A DNA stretch of 64,000 nt from Pseudodesulfovibrio sp. 5S69 (GTDB lineage Bacteria > Desulfobacterota > Desulfovibrionia > Desulfovibrionales > Desulfovibrionaceae). The stretch is taken from positions 2,047,501 through 2,111,500 of the forward strand of contig NZ_CP146609.1 in assembly GCF_037094465.1 (NCBI RefSeq), in the 5' to 3' direction. Shown here piece after piece: positions 1-8,521 of the stretch. Below the pieces are notes generated by a model. That model had not been told where the DNA came from and searched no databases. It saw only the letters and a program-made list of their open reading frames with translations. The position numbers and the translations under genes are program-made. Numbering within the stretch: the stretch's first letter is position 1; each line of letters opens with the position of its first letter.

Positions 1-347
1 TCCAGGAACTGATGCGCCAGGTGGCGGGCGAGCGGGCCTCCCTGCGCCGTCTGGTCGCCCGCGTGCAGCCCTCGGCCCAGCGGGTTCGGGAGATCATGCC
101 CGGCCTGAGCGAGGAAGAGGCCGGTTCCATCACCGAGCTCCTGGCGCGCCTCGACGAGACCGAGCAGAAGTGCGGGGTCCAGGCCGCCAAGAACCAGCAG
201 ATGGCCATGGCCCTCTTTGATCAGTCCAAGGGACTGCTCAATTTCATGCACAACCAGATCAAGCCCAAGTCCACCACGGCCTACGCACGGACCGGCCGGT
301 TCGCCAAGGGCATCAATGATGCGCGCCTGTTGAGCGGGAGACTGTAA
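1..347 (+). CDS. flgN: FlgN-family flagellar chaperone, 5' end outside window
   Basis: The frame is open from the left edge (first full codon at base 3), so the true start lies upstream; about 114 C-terminal residues are visible, against roughly 140-160 for the family. The protein is a charged, helical sequence with heptad-like leucines and no membrane segment, as expected of FlgN, the cytoplasmic chaperone that escorts the hook-filament junction proteins FlgK and FlgL to the flagellar export gate. The call rests mainly on position: its stop TAA (345-347) overlaps the ATG of flgK by one base, and flgL follows, so all three are translationally linked. Sequence identity to FlgN is weak by nature of the family. 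Confidence 0.75.
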   Translation, partial: QELMRQVAGERASLRRLVARVQPSAQRVREIMPGLSEEEAGSITELLARLDETEQKCGVQAAKNQQMAMALFDQSKGLLNFMHNQIKPKSTTAYARTGRFAKGINDARLLSGRL

Positions 348-2482
348 TGTCCTTCGGCGCCAACTCCATCCTGGACATGGGCCGGTGGGCCCTGTTCGCC
401 TCGCAGGTCCAACTGCAGGTCACGGGCGAGAACATCTCGAACGTGAACACCGACGGCTATTCGCGCCGTTCGGTGAATCTGGAGGAGGGGCCCTACATTG
501 ATTACTCGCCCGGCCAGCTCGGCACGGGCGTCAAGGCCACGGAGGTGGCCCGGCATTTCGACGAGATGGTCGAGGCCATGTACCTGGGGCAGTCCTCCCT
601 GAGCAACATGTGGGGCAATCTCTTCGAGCAGCTCAAGGGCGTGGAGAACCTGCTCAACGAGTCCAGCGGCAGCGGCGTGAGCGACGCCCTGTCCCAGTAT
701 TTCAATTCCTGGAACGAGGTCTCCCAGCGGCCCGACAACTACGGGGCGCGGCAGACCGTGGTCAACGACGCGGCCACCCTGATCACCACCCTCAAGGCCG
801 TGGACACCAACCTCTCGCTCATGCAGGAGCGGATCAACGGCGAGGTCTCGGCCCAGGTGGCCAAGGCCAACGGCCTGATGCAGGATATCGCGGACCTCAA
901 CCGGGAGATCCAGGTCCACGACGTGCCCGGCCAGAACAACGCCAACGCCCAGTACGACGAGCGCGCGCGCAAGGTCCGCGCCCTGGCCGAACTGGTGGAC
1001 ATCAAGACCATCGACAACGGCGGCGGCAACTACACGGTCCTGACCCAGTCCGGGCAGACCCTGGTGGACGCGGAGAGCGCCTTTTCCCTGGATTTCCGGG
1101 CCCCGGCCAAGGTCAAGGATCTGCGTCCCGACTCTACCTTCGACGGCAACGTCTATTTCGACGGCAACGACGACTACGAGTACACCATCGAGTTCCTCTC
1201 CTCCAACGCGGGGGACCCGGTGGGGCAGGTCGGCTCGGGCGCCGGCGCGGCGCAGTTCCGCGTCTCCTTGGACGGCGGCGTGACCTGGCTGGCCAACGAG
1301 GACGGCTCCGAACGGCGTTTTTACGCCCGTGAATACGATGACCGGGTCAACGTCGAGGGCTTGCAGCTCTGGTTCGGCTCCAACGCCGGGGCCCAGGGCT
1401 CGCCCTCGGGCACCTTCGTGGACGGCGACCGGTTCGTCATCAGTCCGCACCAGGGGCTGTACTGGGTGCAGAACACCTCCCACGCCGAGGAGATCACCCC
1501 ACAACTGCACTTCAACGGTGAGGAGAACACCCAGCGGCTCACCGGCGGGTCCATCGCCGCGCTGCTCTCCTTCCGCGACAACTATGTGGGCAAGTACCGG
1601 TCCAAGCTGGACGAGCTGGCCGGGGCGGTCATCTGGGAGACCAACCGCAGGCACAGCCAGGGCGCGGGGCTCCAGGCCTTCACCGTGGTCGACGGCACCT
1701 ACCAGGTGGACTACACCGACAAGGCGCTGGGCAGCGATTCCACCGGCTTGGCCTTCGGCGACAAGCTCCAGTCCGGCAGCTCCTTCATGTACGTGTACAA
1801 CGAGTCCACCGGGCTGCTGGCGTCGAGCGCGGCGCTGGACTTCGACGGCAGCGGCGGGACCTTCAACCCGGAAATCCACTCCCTGGAGGACGTGCGCGAC
1901 GCCTTCAACCGGACCTATGCGGGCGCCATCAACGCCACCATCGTCAACAACAAGCTGCGCCTGGAGGCCGAGGACGGCTACACCTTCGCCTTCGGCACGG
2001 ATTCGGCCGGAATCTATGCGGCCTTGGGGCTGAACACCTTTTTCAAGGGGAAGGACGCCAACACCATGGCCGTCAACGAGAAGATTTCGGGCGACCTGGA
2101 CTATCTGGCCACGGGCCACGTGAACGGGGCGGGCGAGATGAACGCCGGCGACAACACCACGGCCCTGTCCATGTACGCCATGCGCGAGGCCAACGTGACA
2201 ACCACCACGGCCTTCGAGGGGACCACGTCGCAGACCATCCTCGATTATTACAACGGCATCGTGGGCAACGTGGGCACGGACACCAACCGGGCCAAGTTCA
2301 ACCAGAATTTCTACCAGACCCTGGCCAACGACCTGAATGACCGCCAGCAGGAGATCTCGGGCGTGAACCTGGACGAGGAAATGAGCGACCTGATCAAGTA
2401 CCAGGCGTCCTACACGGCGGCGGCCAAGCTCATCACAACGGCCGACCAGATGCTCCAGACCATCCTGTCGCTCAAACCGTAG
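347..2482 (+). CDS. flgK: Flagellar hook-associated protein 1 FlgK
   Basis: 711 aa, longer than the enterobacterial protein (about 550), the excess lying in the variable middle. FlgK forms the first hook-filament junction ring outside the cell. The N-terminal D0 helix is recognisable (residues 1-45, with TGENISNVNTDGYSRR), as is the C-terminal helix ending LITTADQMLQTILSLKP. Both ends are the coiled-coil segments that pack in the axial structure. There is no Sec signal, as expected for type III export. The start ATG overlaps the preceding stop, and flgL begins 15 bases after this stop, so the gene sits in the middle of a flagellar operon. Confidence 0.95.
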   Translation: MSFGANSILDMGRWALFASQVQLQVTGENISNVNTDGYSRRSVNLEEGPYIDYSPGQLGTGVKATEVARHFDEMVEAMYLGQSSLSNMWGNLFEQLKGVENLLNESSGSGVSDALSQYFNSWNEVSQRPDNYGARQTVVNDAATLITTLKAVDTNLSLMQERINGEVSAQVAKANGLMQDIADLNREIQVHDVPGQNNANAQYDERARKVRALAELVDIKTIDNGGGNYTVLTQSGQTLVDAESAFSLDFRAPAKVKDLRPDSTFDGNVYFDGNDDYEYTIEFLSSNAGDPVGQVGSGAGAAQFRVSLDGGVTWLANEDGSERRFYAREYDDRVNVEGLQLWFGSNAGAQGSPSGTFVDGDRFVISPHQGLYWVQNTSHAEEITPQLHFNGEENTQRLTGGSIAALLSFRDNYVGKYRSKLDELAGAVIWETNRRHSQGAGLQAFTVVDGTYQVDYTDKALGSDSTGLAFGDKLQSGSSFMYVYNESTGLLASSAALDFDGSGGTFNPEIHSLEDVRDAFNRTYAGAINATIVNNKLRLEAEDGYTFAFGTDSAGIYAALGLNTFFKGKDANTMAVNEKISGDLDYLATGHVNGAGEMNAGDNTTALSMYAMREANVTTTTAFEGTTSQTILDYYNGIVGNVGTDTNRAKFNQNFYQTLANDLNDRQQEISGVNLDEEMSDLIKYQASYTAAAKLITTADQMLQTILSLKP

Positions 2483-2497
2483 GCGGGAGACAAGGCT

Positions 2498-4165
2498 ATG
2501 CGCGTAACGCAACAGATGCTCTTCGACCGATACGTGTTCAACCTGAACACGTCCCTGACTTCGCTCATGGACCTGAACGTCAAGGCCCAGACGCAGAAGG
2601 ACATCAACAAGCCCAGCGACGATCCCACGGGCATGACCCGCATCCTGGACCACCGCGACACCCTGCGTTCGTTGGACCAGTACGGGGAGAACATCTCCAC
2701 GGCCAAGGGCTGGCTGGGCAGCGCGGACGAGGCCCTCATGCAGGTCTCGACCATCCTGACCCGGGCCAAGGAATTGGCCACCCAAGTGGCCACCGGCACC
2801 GTGGACGCGGACAACCGCGAGCAGGTCAGCTACGAGATGCGCTCTCTGTTCGAGCAGCTCATCAGCCTGTCCAACTCCGACTTCGAGGACAAGTCCATCT
2901 TCGCCGGGCACAAGACCGATGGCTCGGCCTTCAAGCAGATCATGTGGCTGACCACCAACGACGAGGACTTCGGCCGCAACGCCGAGTTCACGGTCAACGG
3001 CTCCTCGGACACCACGGTCCTGGTCCAGTATTACGATACCACCGGGGCCACGCCCGTGGGCGGCAACATGAACCTGGCCGATCCCAACTTGGGTGTGCGC
3101 TACTCCATCGACGGCGGGCGCACCTGGAAGACGGACGCGACCATGAATTTCACGGGCAGCGAAGGGATCCTGAATCTGCCCCAGAGCGGCACCAGCGTGA
3201 GCTTCCACGGGGATACCGCCATCAAGGTCAACGACCGCAACGATGTGTCCGTTTCCGACGGTACCTGGATGTGGATCCGGCCATCGGCCCAGTACATCGG
3301 CGACGACGAGGACGCGCCGCCCCTGGTGGACTCCCTGGGGCCGGGCGTGGATTTGGTTTCGGCCGCAGCCTCGGGCTCCTTCCTGGACTCCAACGTGACC
3401 ATCCGCATCGACAACCAGTCGAGTGTGCGCATGGACGAGGCTATCCAGTATTCCTACAGCCTGGACGGCGGCATCAACTGGGTGACCGGCAACGTGGCCC
3501 AGGCCGACACCTCGGCCAACGAGGCCGTGCTTTCCGTGGCCAACGGCGGCATCCTGACCCTGACCTCCAACGGCTCCAACCAGTTGCAGCCGGGCCAGCA
3601 ATTCGTCATCCGCCCGCACGTGGCGGCCATCAACCTGGACGTCTCGGCCAGCGAGCAGATCCAGGTCAACAACGTGGGCAAGGACGTCTTCGGCGGCATC
3701 TACATGGACCCGGATACCATCCTGTCGTCCAACGGCTCCATCCTGACGCTCGGCAGCCTGAACGCCGGCCGGGTGTTCCAATCCAACGGCGCGCCGAATA
3801 TGGCCCTGTCCATCCAGGGCCAGGACGAGGACTCCATGAACCTGTTCGAGGTCATGGGAAACCTGGTGGCCTTTGCCGAGACCAACAACCAGACAGGCTG
3901 CCAGCAGTCTCTGTCCAACCTGGTCAAGGTCCAGGCGCATATCGTGAACTCCATCGCCGTGGTGGGCGGGAGGCAGAACAGGTTGGCCATCAGCGAGAAC
4001 ATCGTGGACGGGCTCACGCTCAACGAGAAGACCCTGCTCAGTTCCATTGAGGACGCGGACGTGTCCGAGCTGATGACCGAGCTGGCCCAGCAGCAGATCG
4101 TCTACGAGTCCGTGCTGCGCTCGACCTCCATGATCATGCAGCTCAATCTTGCAAAATTTATATAA
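2498..4165 (+). CDS. flgL: Flagellar hook-associated protein 3 FlgL
   Basis: 555 aa, flagellin-like at both ends: the N terminus begins MRVTQQMLFDRYVFNLN followed by NKPSDDPTGMTRIL, and the C terminus carries AQQQIVYESVLRSTSMIMQL. FlgL forms the second junction layer between FlgK and the filament. The long central portion (about residues 150-420) contains two copies of a SIDGG/SLDGGxxW-type segment (YSIDGGRTWK and YSLDGGINWV), suggesting a repeated surface domain; FlgK carries a similar SLDGGVTWL stretch. The start is preceded by a GGGAGA ribosome site. The gene is the third of the flgNKL unit; a 104-base leader separates it from csrA. Confidence 0.93.
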   Translation: MRVTQQMLFDRYVFNLNTSLTSLMDLNVKAQTQKDINKPSDDPTGMTRILDHRDTLRSLDQYGENISTAKGWLGSADEALMQVSTILTRAKELATQVATGTVDADNREQVSYEMRSLFEQLISLSNSDFEDKSIFAGHKTDGSAFKQIMWLTTNDEDFGRNAEFTVNGSSDTTVLVQYYDTTGATPVGGNMNLADPNLGVRYSIDGGRTWKTDATMNFTGSEGILNLPQSGTSVSFHGDTAIKVNDRNDVSVSDGTWMWIRPSAQYIGDDEDAPPLVDSLGPGVDLVSAAASGSFLDSNVTIRIDNQSSVRMDEAIQYSYSLDGGINWVTGNVAQADTSANEAVLSVANGGILTLTSNGSNQLQPGQQFVIRPHVAAINLDVSASEQIQVNNVGKDVFGGIYMDPDTILSSNGSILTLGSLNAGRVFQSNGAPNMALSIQGQDEDSMNLFEVMGNLVAFAETNNQTGCQQSLSNLVKVQAHIVNSIAVVGGRQNRLAISENIVDGLTLNEKTLLSSIEDADVSELMTELAQQQIVYESVLRSTSMIMQLNLAKFI

Positions 4166-4269
4166 CTTAAAGAAAATAATGCACTTTACTTGCGCGTGAA
4201 CCTCATGTAGTCGGCAAGGCGTATTCCGCGAGCAAAGCGGACAAGCCGAAGGAAAGACTTGGTAACGAC

Positions 4270-4512
4270 ATGTTGATTTTAACCCGGAGACCGGGAGAAA
4301 GCCTCTACCTGGGCGACAATATCAAGCTGAAGATCCTGAGCGTTCAGGGGAAGCAGATAAAGATCGGCCTGGATGTGCCCGAAGACATGACCGTCTATCG
4401 GGAGGAGGTCTATTTGAAGATCAAGGAACAGAACCGGCAGGCGCTGGAAGTCAACCAGCAGGACCTGCTCGCGGCGGCGGCGCTATGGCAAAAGAAAGAA
4501 CGCAAAAAATAA
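4270..4512 (+). CDS. csrA: Carbon storage regulator CsrA (extended C terminus)
   Basis: 80 aa. The first about 55 residues are canonical Csr[17 protein letters not shown], the IKIGLDVP strand and VYREEVY with Arg44, the key RNA-contacting residue of the family. CsrA is a dimeric RNA-binding protein acting at GGA sites in mRNA leaders. The C-terminal 25 residues (ending WQKKERKK) extend beyond the 61-aa E. coli protein; in FliW-containing bacteria this extension is the FliW-binding surface. The gene overlaps fliW by 28 bases. The Shine-Dalgarno is poor: AAGGA lies about 14 bases upstream of ATG, next to a small TCCGC/GCGGA hairpin (about 4226-4242), which may make the leader self-regulated. 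Confidence 0.95.
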   Translation: MLILTRRPGESLYLGDNIKLKILSVQGKQIKIGLDVPEDMTVYREEVYLKIKEQNRQALEVNQQDLLAAAALWQKKERKK

Positions 4513-4931
4513 TGACCCGGCTGGGCGAGCGGGAGATCAATCCCGACGCCATCCTCTATTTTCCGCGCGGACTGGTGGGGCTCGAGGACAAGCGCGAGTT
4601 CACGCTGCTTCCGGTCAGGGAAGGGGACTCGCCGTTTTTGCTGTTGCAGTGCATCACCGACCCGGGCCTCGGGCTCCTGGTGGCCGATCCCTACAGCTTT
4701 ATCGACGACTATGACGTGAAGATCGAGAATCCGGACCGCAAGGCCCTGAAAGTGGAGAACATCCGGCAACTGGCCATCCTGGTGACCGTGACCATTCCAC
4801 CGGACAAACCCGAAGACACCACCCTCAATCTCCAGGGGCCGATTGTCATCAACACGGAGACGAAGATAGGTCTTCAGATTCCACAGACGGAAGCGGGCTA
4901 TCCCACGCACTTCCGGCCGATAGGGTCCTGA
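4485..4931 (+). CDS. fliW: Flagellar assembly factor FliW
   Basis: 148 aa with the FliW signature near the N terminus ([20 protein letters not shown]) and the later GLLVADPY and PIVINTET strands. FliW is a small beta-barrel protein that binds CsrA and relieves its repression of flagellin synthesis, and also binds flagellin. Two starts are possible: ATG 4485, inside csrA, and ATG 4512, which overlaps the csrA stop. I prefer 4485 because residues before TRLG are usually present in relatives, but 4512 is not excluded. Translation is coupled to csrA, so antitoxin-like partner and target are made together. Confidence 0.93.
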   Translation: MAKERTQKIMTRLGEREINPDAILYFPRGLVGLEDKREFTLLPVREGDSPFLLLQCITDPGLGLLVADPYSFIDDYDVKIENPDRKALKVENIRQLAILVTVTIPPDKPEDTTLNLQGPIVINTETKIGLQIPQTEAGYPTHFRPIGS

Positions 4932-4954
4932 TCGCCCGGTCGTTCCCTCTCAGG

Positions 4955-5263
4955 CTAAACCAGAAGATCGAGGTCGTCGCGAATCAGGTTCGCGGCGGCC
5001 TTCTTGATGTTGGGCTGGTAGGTCCCGTCCTTGACCTTGCGCTTGAGTTCGTCCACCTTTTCGCGGCGGACGTCGGGCGCCTCCTTGGCGGTCTGCAGGG
5101 CGGCGCCCCGCAGCCGGGCCTCGGAAGAGAGAACCACGCGATCGGCGGCCTCTCCGGAAGTCTTTACGCTTTCCTGCGCGTTGCGGACATCCTTGGCCTC
5201 CGGCCGTTCGATCTTCTTGTTTGCGTAAGGATTTTGATCCCCTACAATGTTTCGAATAACCAT
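4955..5263 (-). CDS. flgM: Anti-sigma-28 factor FlgM
   Basis: 102 aa from the ATG at 5263, chosen because GGGAGG lies 6 bases upstream; an in-frame ATG at 5308 has no such site. FlgM binds and holds the flagellar sigma factor FliA until the hook is finished and FlgM is exported. The C-terminal half shows the family pattern: VVLSSEARLRGAALQ, then REKVDELKRKVKDGTYQPN and a final helix with AANLIRDDLDLLV. The N terminus is low-complexity and probably disordered. It is convergent with fliW (23 bases between stops) and follows the preceding minus-strand gene by 28 bases, with which it shares a candidate sigma-28 promoter. Confidence 0.92.
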   Translation of the reverse strand: MVIRNIVGDQNPYANKKIERPEAKDVRNAQESVKTSGEAADRVVLSSEARLRGAALQTAKEAPDVRREKVDELKRKVKDGTYQPNIKKAAANLIRDDLDLLV

Positions 5264-5291
5264 GTTGTACCTCCCGTTGGGGACGGGGCTA

Positions 5292-5702
5292 TCAAAGCAT
5301 GGTGCCATCCACCTTTGACAATGCTATTTCCCACAATCTCCGCAAGACCTTGTTCCTCTCGGAACCCTCGACGTCCTGCGGACCCTGTGGCGTCTCCCTG
5401 ATTATCTGAACGTCGCCTCCGTCGAGCGGGTACTCGAACACGTACCGGCTGCCGAACTCGTTCTCCAGTTGGTCCAGAACCGCCTGGACCACCGGCGAAC
5501 GATCGGAATTGACGATCAGGTTTTCAATGACCTCGTGGGCGATGCGCTGCACCAGTTCCCGGCGCTTGGCCTGCCGGGCGATGTCGTCCTGGGGCTCCGC
5601 ACCGCCCATCGCCTGCCGGAAGCGTGCAAGTCGCTTCGCGCTCGTAAGCTGCTTTCCATAGGTGCGCAGCATGTTGCGAACATTGGCGGACGATGTATTC
5701 AC
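5292..5702 (-). CDS. FlgM-associated protein of unknown function (DVU0524-like)
   Basis: 136 aa from a GTG start at 5702, supported by AGGAAAGG about 8 bases upstream; a longer frame to 5795 has no ribosome site. The protein is soluble, helical, rich in Arg/Gln, with a recognisable segment NMLRTYGKQLTSAKRLAR near the N terminus and a C-terminal VLRRLWEIALSKVD. It resembles the uncharacterised gene that precedes flgM in Desulfovibrio flagellar loci (known in annotation as a DVU0524-type FlgM-associated protein; this is from memory, not a search). It is the first gene of the flgM transcript, so a role with FlgM or FliA is plausible, but no function is established. Confidence 0.75.
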   Translation of the reverse strand: MNTSSANVRNMLRTYGKQLTSAKRLARFRQAMGGAEPQDDIARQAKRRELVQRIAHEVIENLIVNSDRSPVVQAVLDQLENEFGSRYVFEYPLDGGDVQIIRETPQGPQDVEGSERNKVLRRLWEIALSKVDGTML

Positions 5703-5728
5703 GGTATTAACCCTTTCCTTGAATGATA

Positions 5729-5755
5729 CGATCGTCCGCCTGTTGAAAAACTTTA
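5729..5755 (-). promoter_or_regulatory. Candidate sigma-28 (FliA) promoter for the flgM operon
   Basis: On the minus strand the -35 element reads TAAAGTTT (5748-5755), identical to the FliA consensus; after exactly 11 bases comes GACGATCG (5729-5736), 5 of 8 with the consensus GCCGATAA. It lies 27 bases upstream of the GTG start at 5702. Late, FliA-dependent expression of flgM is the known arrangement in enterobacteria. Confidence 0.7.
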
Positions 5756-5867
5756 GGGGTAAAACGAAAAAAAATCCAGAAAAGCCGGTCGGCAAAAGGG
5801 CGCACCGGCACTCTTGAAATGGAAAAAGGTTGAATGTTTCTCAAAATTTAAATAAAAAATATCCACT

Positions 5868-6731
5868 ATGAAACGGACCGTTGGAAAAATGCTCATCGTG
5901 ACCAAGCCGGGCGACAAGGCCGCCGAGGCCGTACGCACGGCCATGACCGGGTTCCTGACGGAACGGGGGGTGCCCTTCGAGACCTGTGAACACCACGCGG
6001 ACTCCCGTCCGGAGTCCTGCAGGAACGAGGAGCGCATCCGCGGCCCCTTCGACCTGGCCGTGGTCCTGGGCGGCGACGGCACCTTCATCGGCGCGGCCCG
6101 GCGGCTGCTGCACTTCGGGGCTCCGCTCATGGGCGTCAACCTCGGCCGGGTGGGCTTCCTGACCCAGCTTGAGCGCGACCATTGGCGCCCGTGGCTGGCG
6201 AAGGTCCTGGACGAGGGGTTCCGGGCGGCCCACCGGCTGGTCCTCAAGTATGCCGTGGTGCGCGGCGGCGAAGCGGTCGCCAAGGGGCTGGTGATCAACG
6301 AACTGGTCGTCAGCCGGGGGGAACTGGCCCGGCTCGTCCGCCTGTCCGTGGCCTTTGATGACATCGACATTTCCAGCCTGCGGGCGGACGGACTCATCAT
6401 CTCCACACCCACCGGGTCCTCGGCCTATGGGGCGTCGGCGGGCGGCCCCCTGGTTCACGCCGGGCTGGCGGCCTGCTGCGTGACCCCGGTCTGCCCCTTT
6501 CTGAACGGCTTCAAGCCCATGGTCTTTCCGGCGGACGGGGTGCTCACCGTGCGCGTGGAGGAGCAGGCGGGCGAGGTCAACCTGACCGAGGACGGCCAGG
6601 CCGGAGTGCGCCTCGAACCGGGCGACGAGGTGGTCGTGGAGAAGTCTCCCGCCGACCTGCTGGTGGTGGACCTGGGGCCGGGCGCCTATTTCGAGAAATT
6701 GAAGAAACACGGTTTTCTGAGCGAGAGGTGA
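5868..6731 (+). CDS. nadK: NAD kinase
   Basis: 287 aa. NadK phosphorylates NAD to NADP in the cytoplasm. The family motifs are all present: GGDGT at residues 68-72 (phosphate binding and catalysis), GVNLGRVGFL at 89-98, NE at 144-145 (substrate ribose contact) and TPTGSSAYGASAGGP at 180-194. The start ATG has no clear Shine-Dalgarno; the leader is unusually AT-rich for this window. The following gene begins at the stop codon, so the two are co-translated. Nothing in the sequence suggests flagellar involvement despite the neighbours. Confidence 0.95.
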   Translation: MKRTVGKMLIVTKPGDKAAEAVRTAMTGFLTERGVPFETCEHHADSRPESCRNEERIRGPFDLAVVLGGDGTFIGAARRLLHFGAPLMGVNLGRVGFLTQLERDHWRPWLAKVLDEGFRAAHRLVLKYAVVRGGEAVAKGLVINELVVSRGELARLVRLSVAFDDIDISSLRADGLIISTPTGSSAYGASAGGPLVHAGLAACCVTPVCPFLNGFKPMVFPADGVLTVRVEEQAGEVNLTEDGQAGVRLEPGDEVVVEKSPADLLVVDLGPGAYFEKLKKHGFLSER

Positions 6732-6733
6732 AC

Positions 6734-8497
6734 ATGGGATTGGCCAAAGAGTATGATTCGGTCCTGGACATCAAATACGGGCTGGACCCTTCCTTGGACG
6801 CGTTGCTGCTCCACTTCATGTCGGAAAATCACCTGGAATACACCATCGATCCCCTGAAGAACGCCTCGGGCGAGCAGATGCGCTTCATGATCGCGCTCAA
6901 GGAGGGGGAGTTCTACGCCCCGTGCTCGGACTGGATGTTCCTCATGCTCCTGGACCAGCGGCTGCCGGACCGGCTGCTCGAAAAATACCTGGAGCAATGG
7001 AAGCTGTTCCTCCACCTGTCCCGTGATTTCTGCACGGACCGTCGGATGGCCCGGCGGTTCATCCAACTGGCCCGGCACAAGTTCCGCATGGTCCTGGCCT
7101 CGCCCATCCTCATGCCCTCGCGGCTGATGAAGTGGTTCATCACCATTTTCATGACCCAGTCCGGCATCGACGACCCCTACCTGCACATCCGCCGGGGGCT
7201 CAACCGGCGGGCCGCCGAGATGGTCGAAAGCCCGGATTTCGACGAGATGGTCCACGCCAGCCCCGCCCGCATCGATGCGGGCGGTCGGACCGACGACCTG
7301 CGCTTCATGCTCGACCGGCTTGAGATCGAGCGGCTCATGCGCATCGCCACCTTCACGGATCACTGGAACCCGGAGATGTTCTCCCTGGACGGCTTGCGCG
7401 CCTCGGGGCTGGCCGAGGAGGTGCGCGAGGGCACGGACCTTCTGAACCCCATGTTCGAGCGCCTGGGCAAGGACGGGGAGCAGCGCCGCCGCATCCTGTA
7501 CCTGCCCAACCGGGCGGGCGGCATCCTGTTCGACCTCAAGGTGATCAAGGCCCTGCTTCGCCTGGGGCACCGTGTGGTCATCGCCCTGAAGGAGGGCTTC
7601 TTTTTCGATCACGTGACCTTCTGGGATCGGGACACGGACCTGGAGTTGGCCAAGGCCTTCGAAGGGGCGCACTTCGTCAGCGAGGACAAATTGTCCAAGA
7701 ACGATCTGCTGGCCGTCATGGCCCGCCATCCTTTCCTGGTCATCTCCGACGGCACGCGCGAGAAGTTCAACCCCTACCGGACCTCGGTGACCTTCGCCCG
7801 GGCCTGGAAGGAGTGCGACCTGATCCTGGCCAAGGGCGAGGACACGTACGACCGGCTGATCCTCAACTCCCACGAGTTCACCCGCGACATCCTCAATTTC
7901 CGCCGGGACGAACAGGGCGCGTTCCACGTCCATTTCCGGCCAAAGCCCGAACGGGTGCTGATCTTCTCCGAACAGTACATCACCGCCAAGGCAGAGGAGA
8001 TCATCCGGGAGATGCGCCGGGCTCGCTCCCAGGGCAAGACGGTCATGTTCTACTCCGGGATCATCGGCTCGGTGCCGGGCCAGACCAAGGAGGCCATCGA
8101 GGTCATCTCGACCTACGTCGAGCACCTGCGCGGCCAGTTGGACGACGTGTACATCATCAATCCCGGCGAGCACTTCGAGGAGGGCATGGACGCCGACGAC
8201 CTGATGTTCATGTGGGAAAAGGTCCAGCGCAGCGGGTACATCAATGTCTGGCGTTTCCAGACGTATTTCGATATTGAAAAGAGCTTCGAGTTGATGGGGC
8301 GCAAGGTGCCCCCGGTCTGGGCCGGCAAGGACTCCACCTATTCCACGGGCTGCACCAAGGAAATGCACATCGCCCTGGACGTGCAGCGGGCCCATCCCGA
8401 GTTGCAGATTATCGGCCCGAACCCCGAGAAATTCTTCCGCAGGCGGGAGTACGGGGTGGGCAAGTTCTGCGACGTGGCCATCGACTCGTGCGGATAG
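6734..8497 (+). CDS. ARMT1/DUF89-like protein
   Basis: 587 aa from ATG 6734, preceded by GAGAGG five bases upstream; a GTG at 6728 inside the nadK stop is the alternative. The central part (about residues 250-400) resembles the DUF89/ARMT1 metal-dependent phosphatase fold: NRAGGILFDLKVIKALL (usual form DNAGE), then GHRVVIALKEG, and DLILAKGEDTYDRL (usual AKGQGNFE). DUF89 proteins are proposed damage-control phosphatases acting on phosphorylated metabolites. The first Asp and the Gly-Asn of the second motif are changed, so catalysis is uncertain. N- and C-terminal extensions are unassigned. It lies between nadK and mltA in one transcription unit. I am moderately sure of the fold, not of the activity. 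Confidence 0.55.
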   Translation: MGLAKEYDSVLDIKYGLDPSLDALLLHFMSENHLEYTIDPLKNASGEQMRFMIALKEGEFYAPCSDWMFLMLLDQRLPDRLLEKYLEQWKLFLHLSRDFCTDRRMARRFIQLARHKFRMVLASPILMPSRLMKWFITIFMTQSGIDDPYLHIRRGLNRRAAEMVESPDFDEMVHASPARIDAGGRTDDLRFMLDRLEIERLMRIATFTDHWNPEMFSLDGLRASGLAEEVREGTDLLNPMFERLGKDGEQRRRILYLPNRAGGILFDLKVIKALLRLGHRVVIALKEGFFFDHVTFWDRDTDLELAKAFEGAHFVSEDKLSKNDLLAVMARHPFLVISDGTREKFNPYRTSVTFARAWKECDLILAKGEDTYDRLILNSHEFTRDILNFRRDEQGAFHVHFRPKPERVLIFSEQYITAKAEEIIREMRRARSQGKTVMFYSGIIGSVPGQTKEAIEVISTYVEHLRGQLDDVYIINPGEHFEEGMDADDLMFMWEKVQRSGYINVWRFQTYFDIEKSFELMGRKVPPVWAGKDSTYSTGCTKEMHIALDVQRAHPELQIIGPNPEKFFRRREYGVGKFCDVAIDSCG

Positions 8498-8521
8498 GAA
8501 CATCGAACGGCGCGGTACCCC

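Noticed and set aside
281..3940. A 1219-codon open frame on the minus strand across flgK-flgL
   Set aside because: Very long antisense frames are common here because of the high third-position GC; the product is low-complexity (Val/Gly/His/Leu) without domains and lies opposite two certain flagellar genes.
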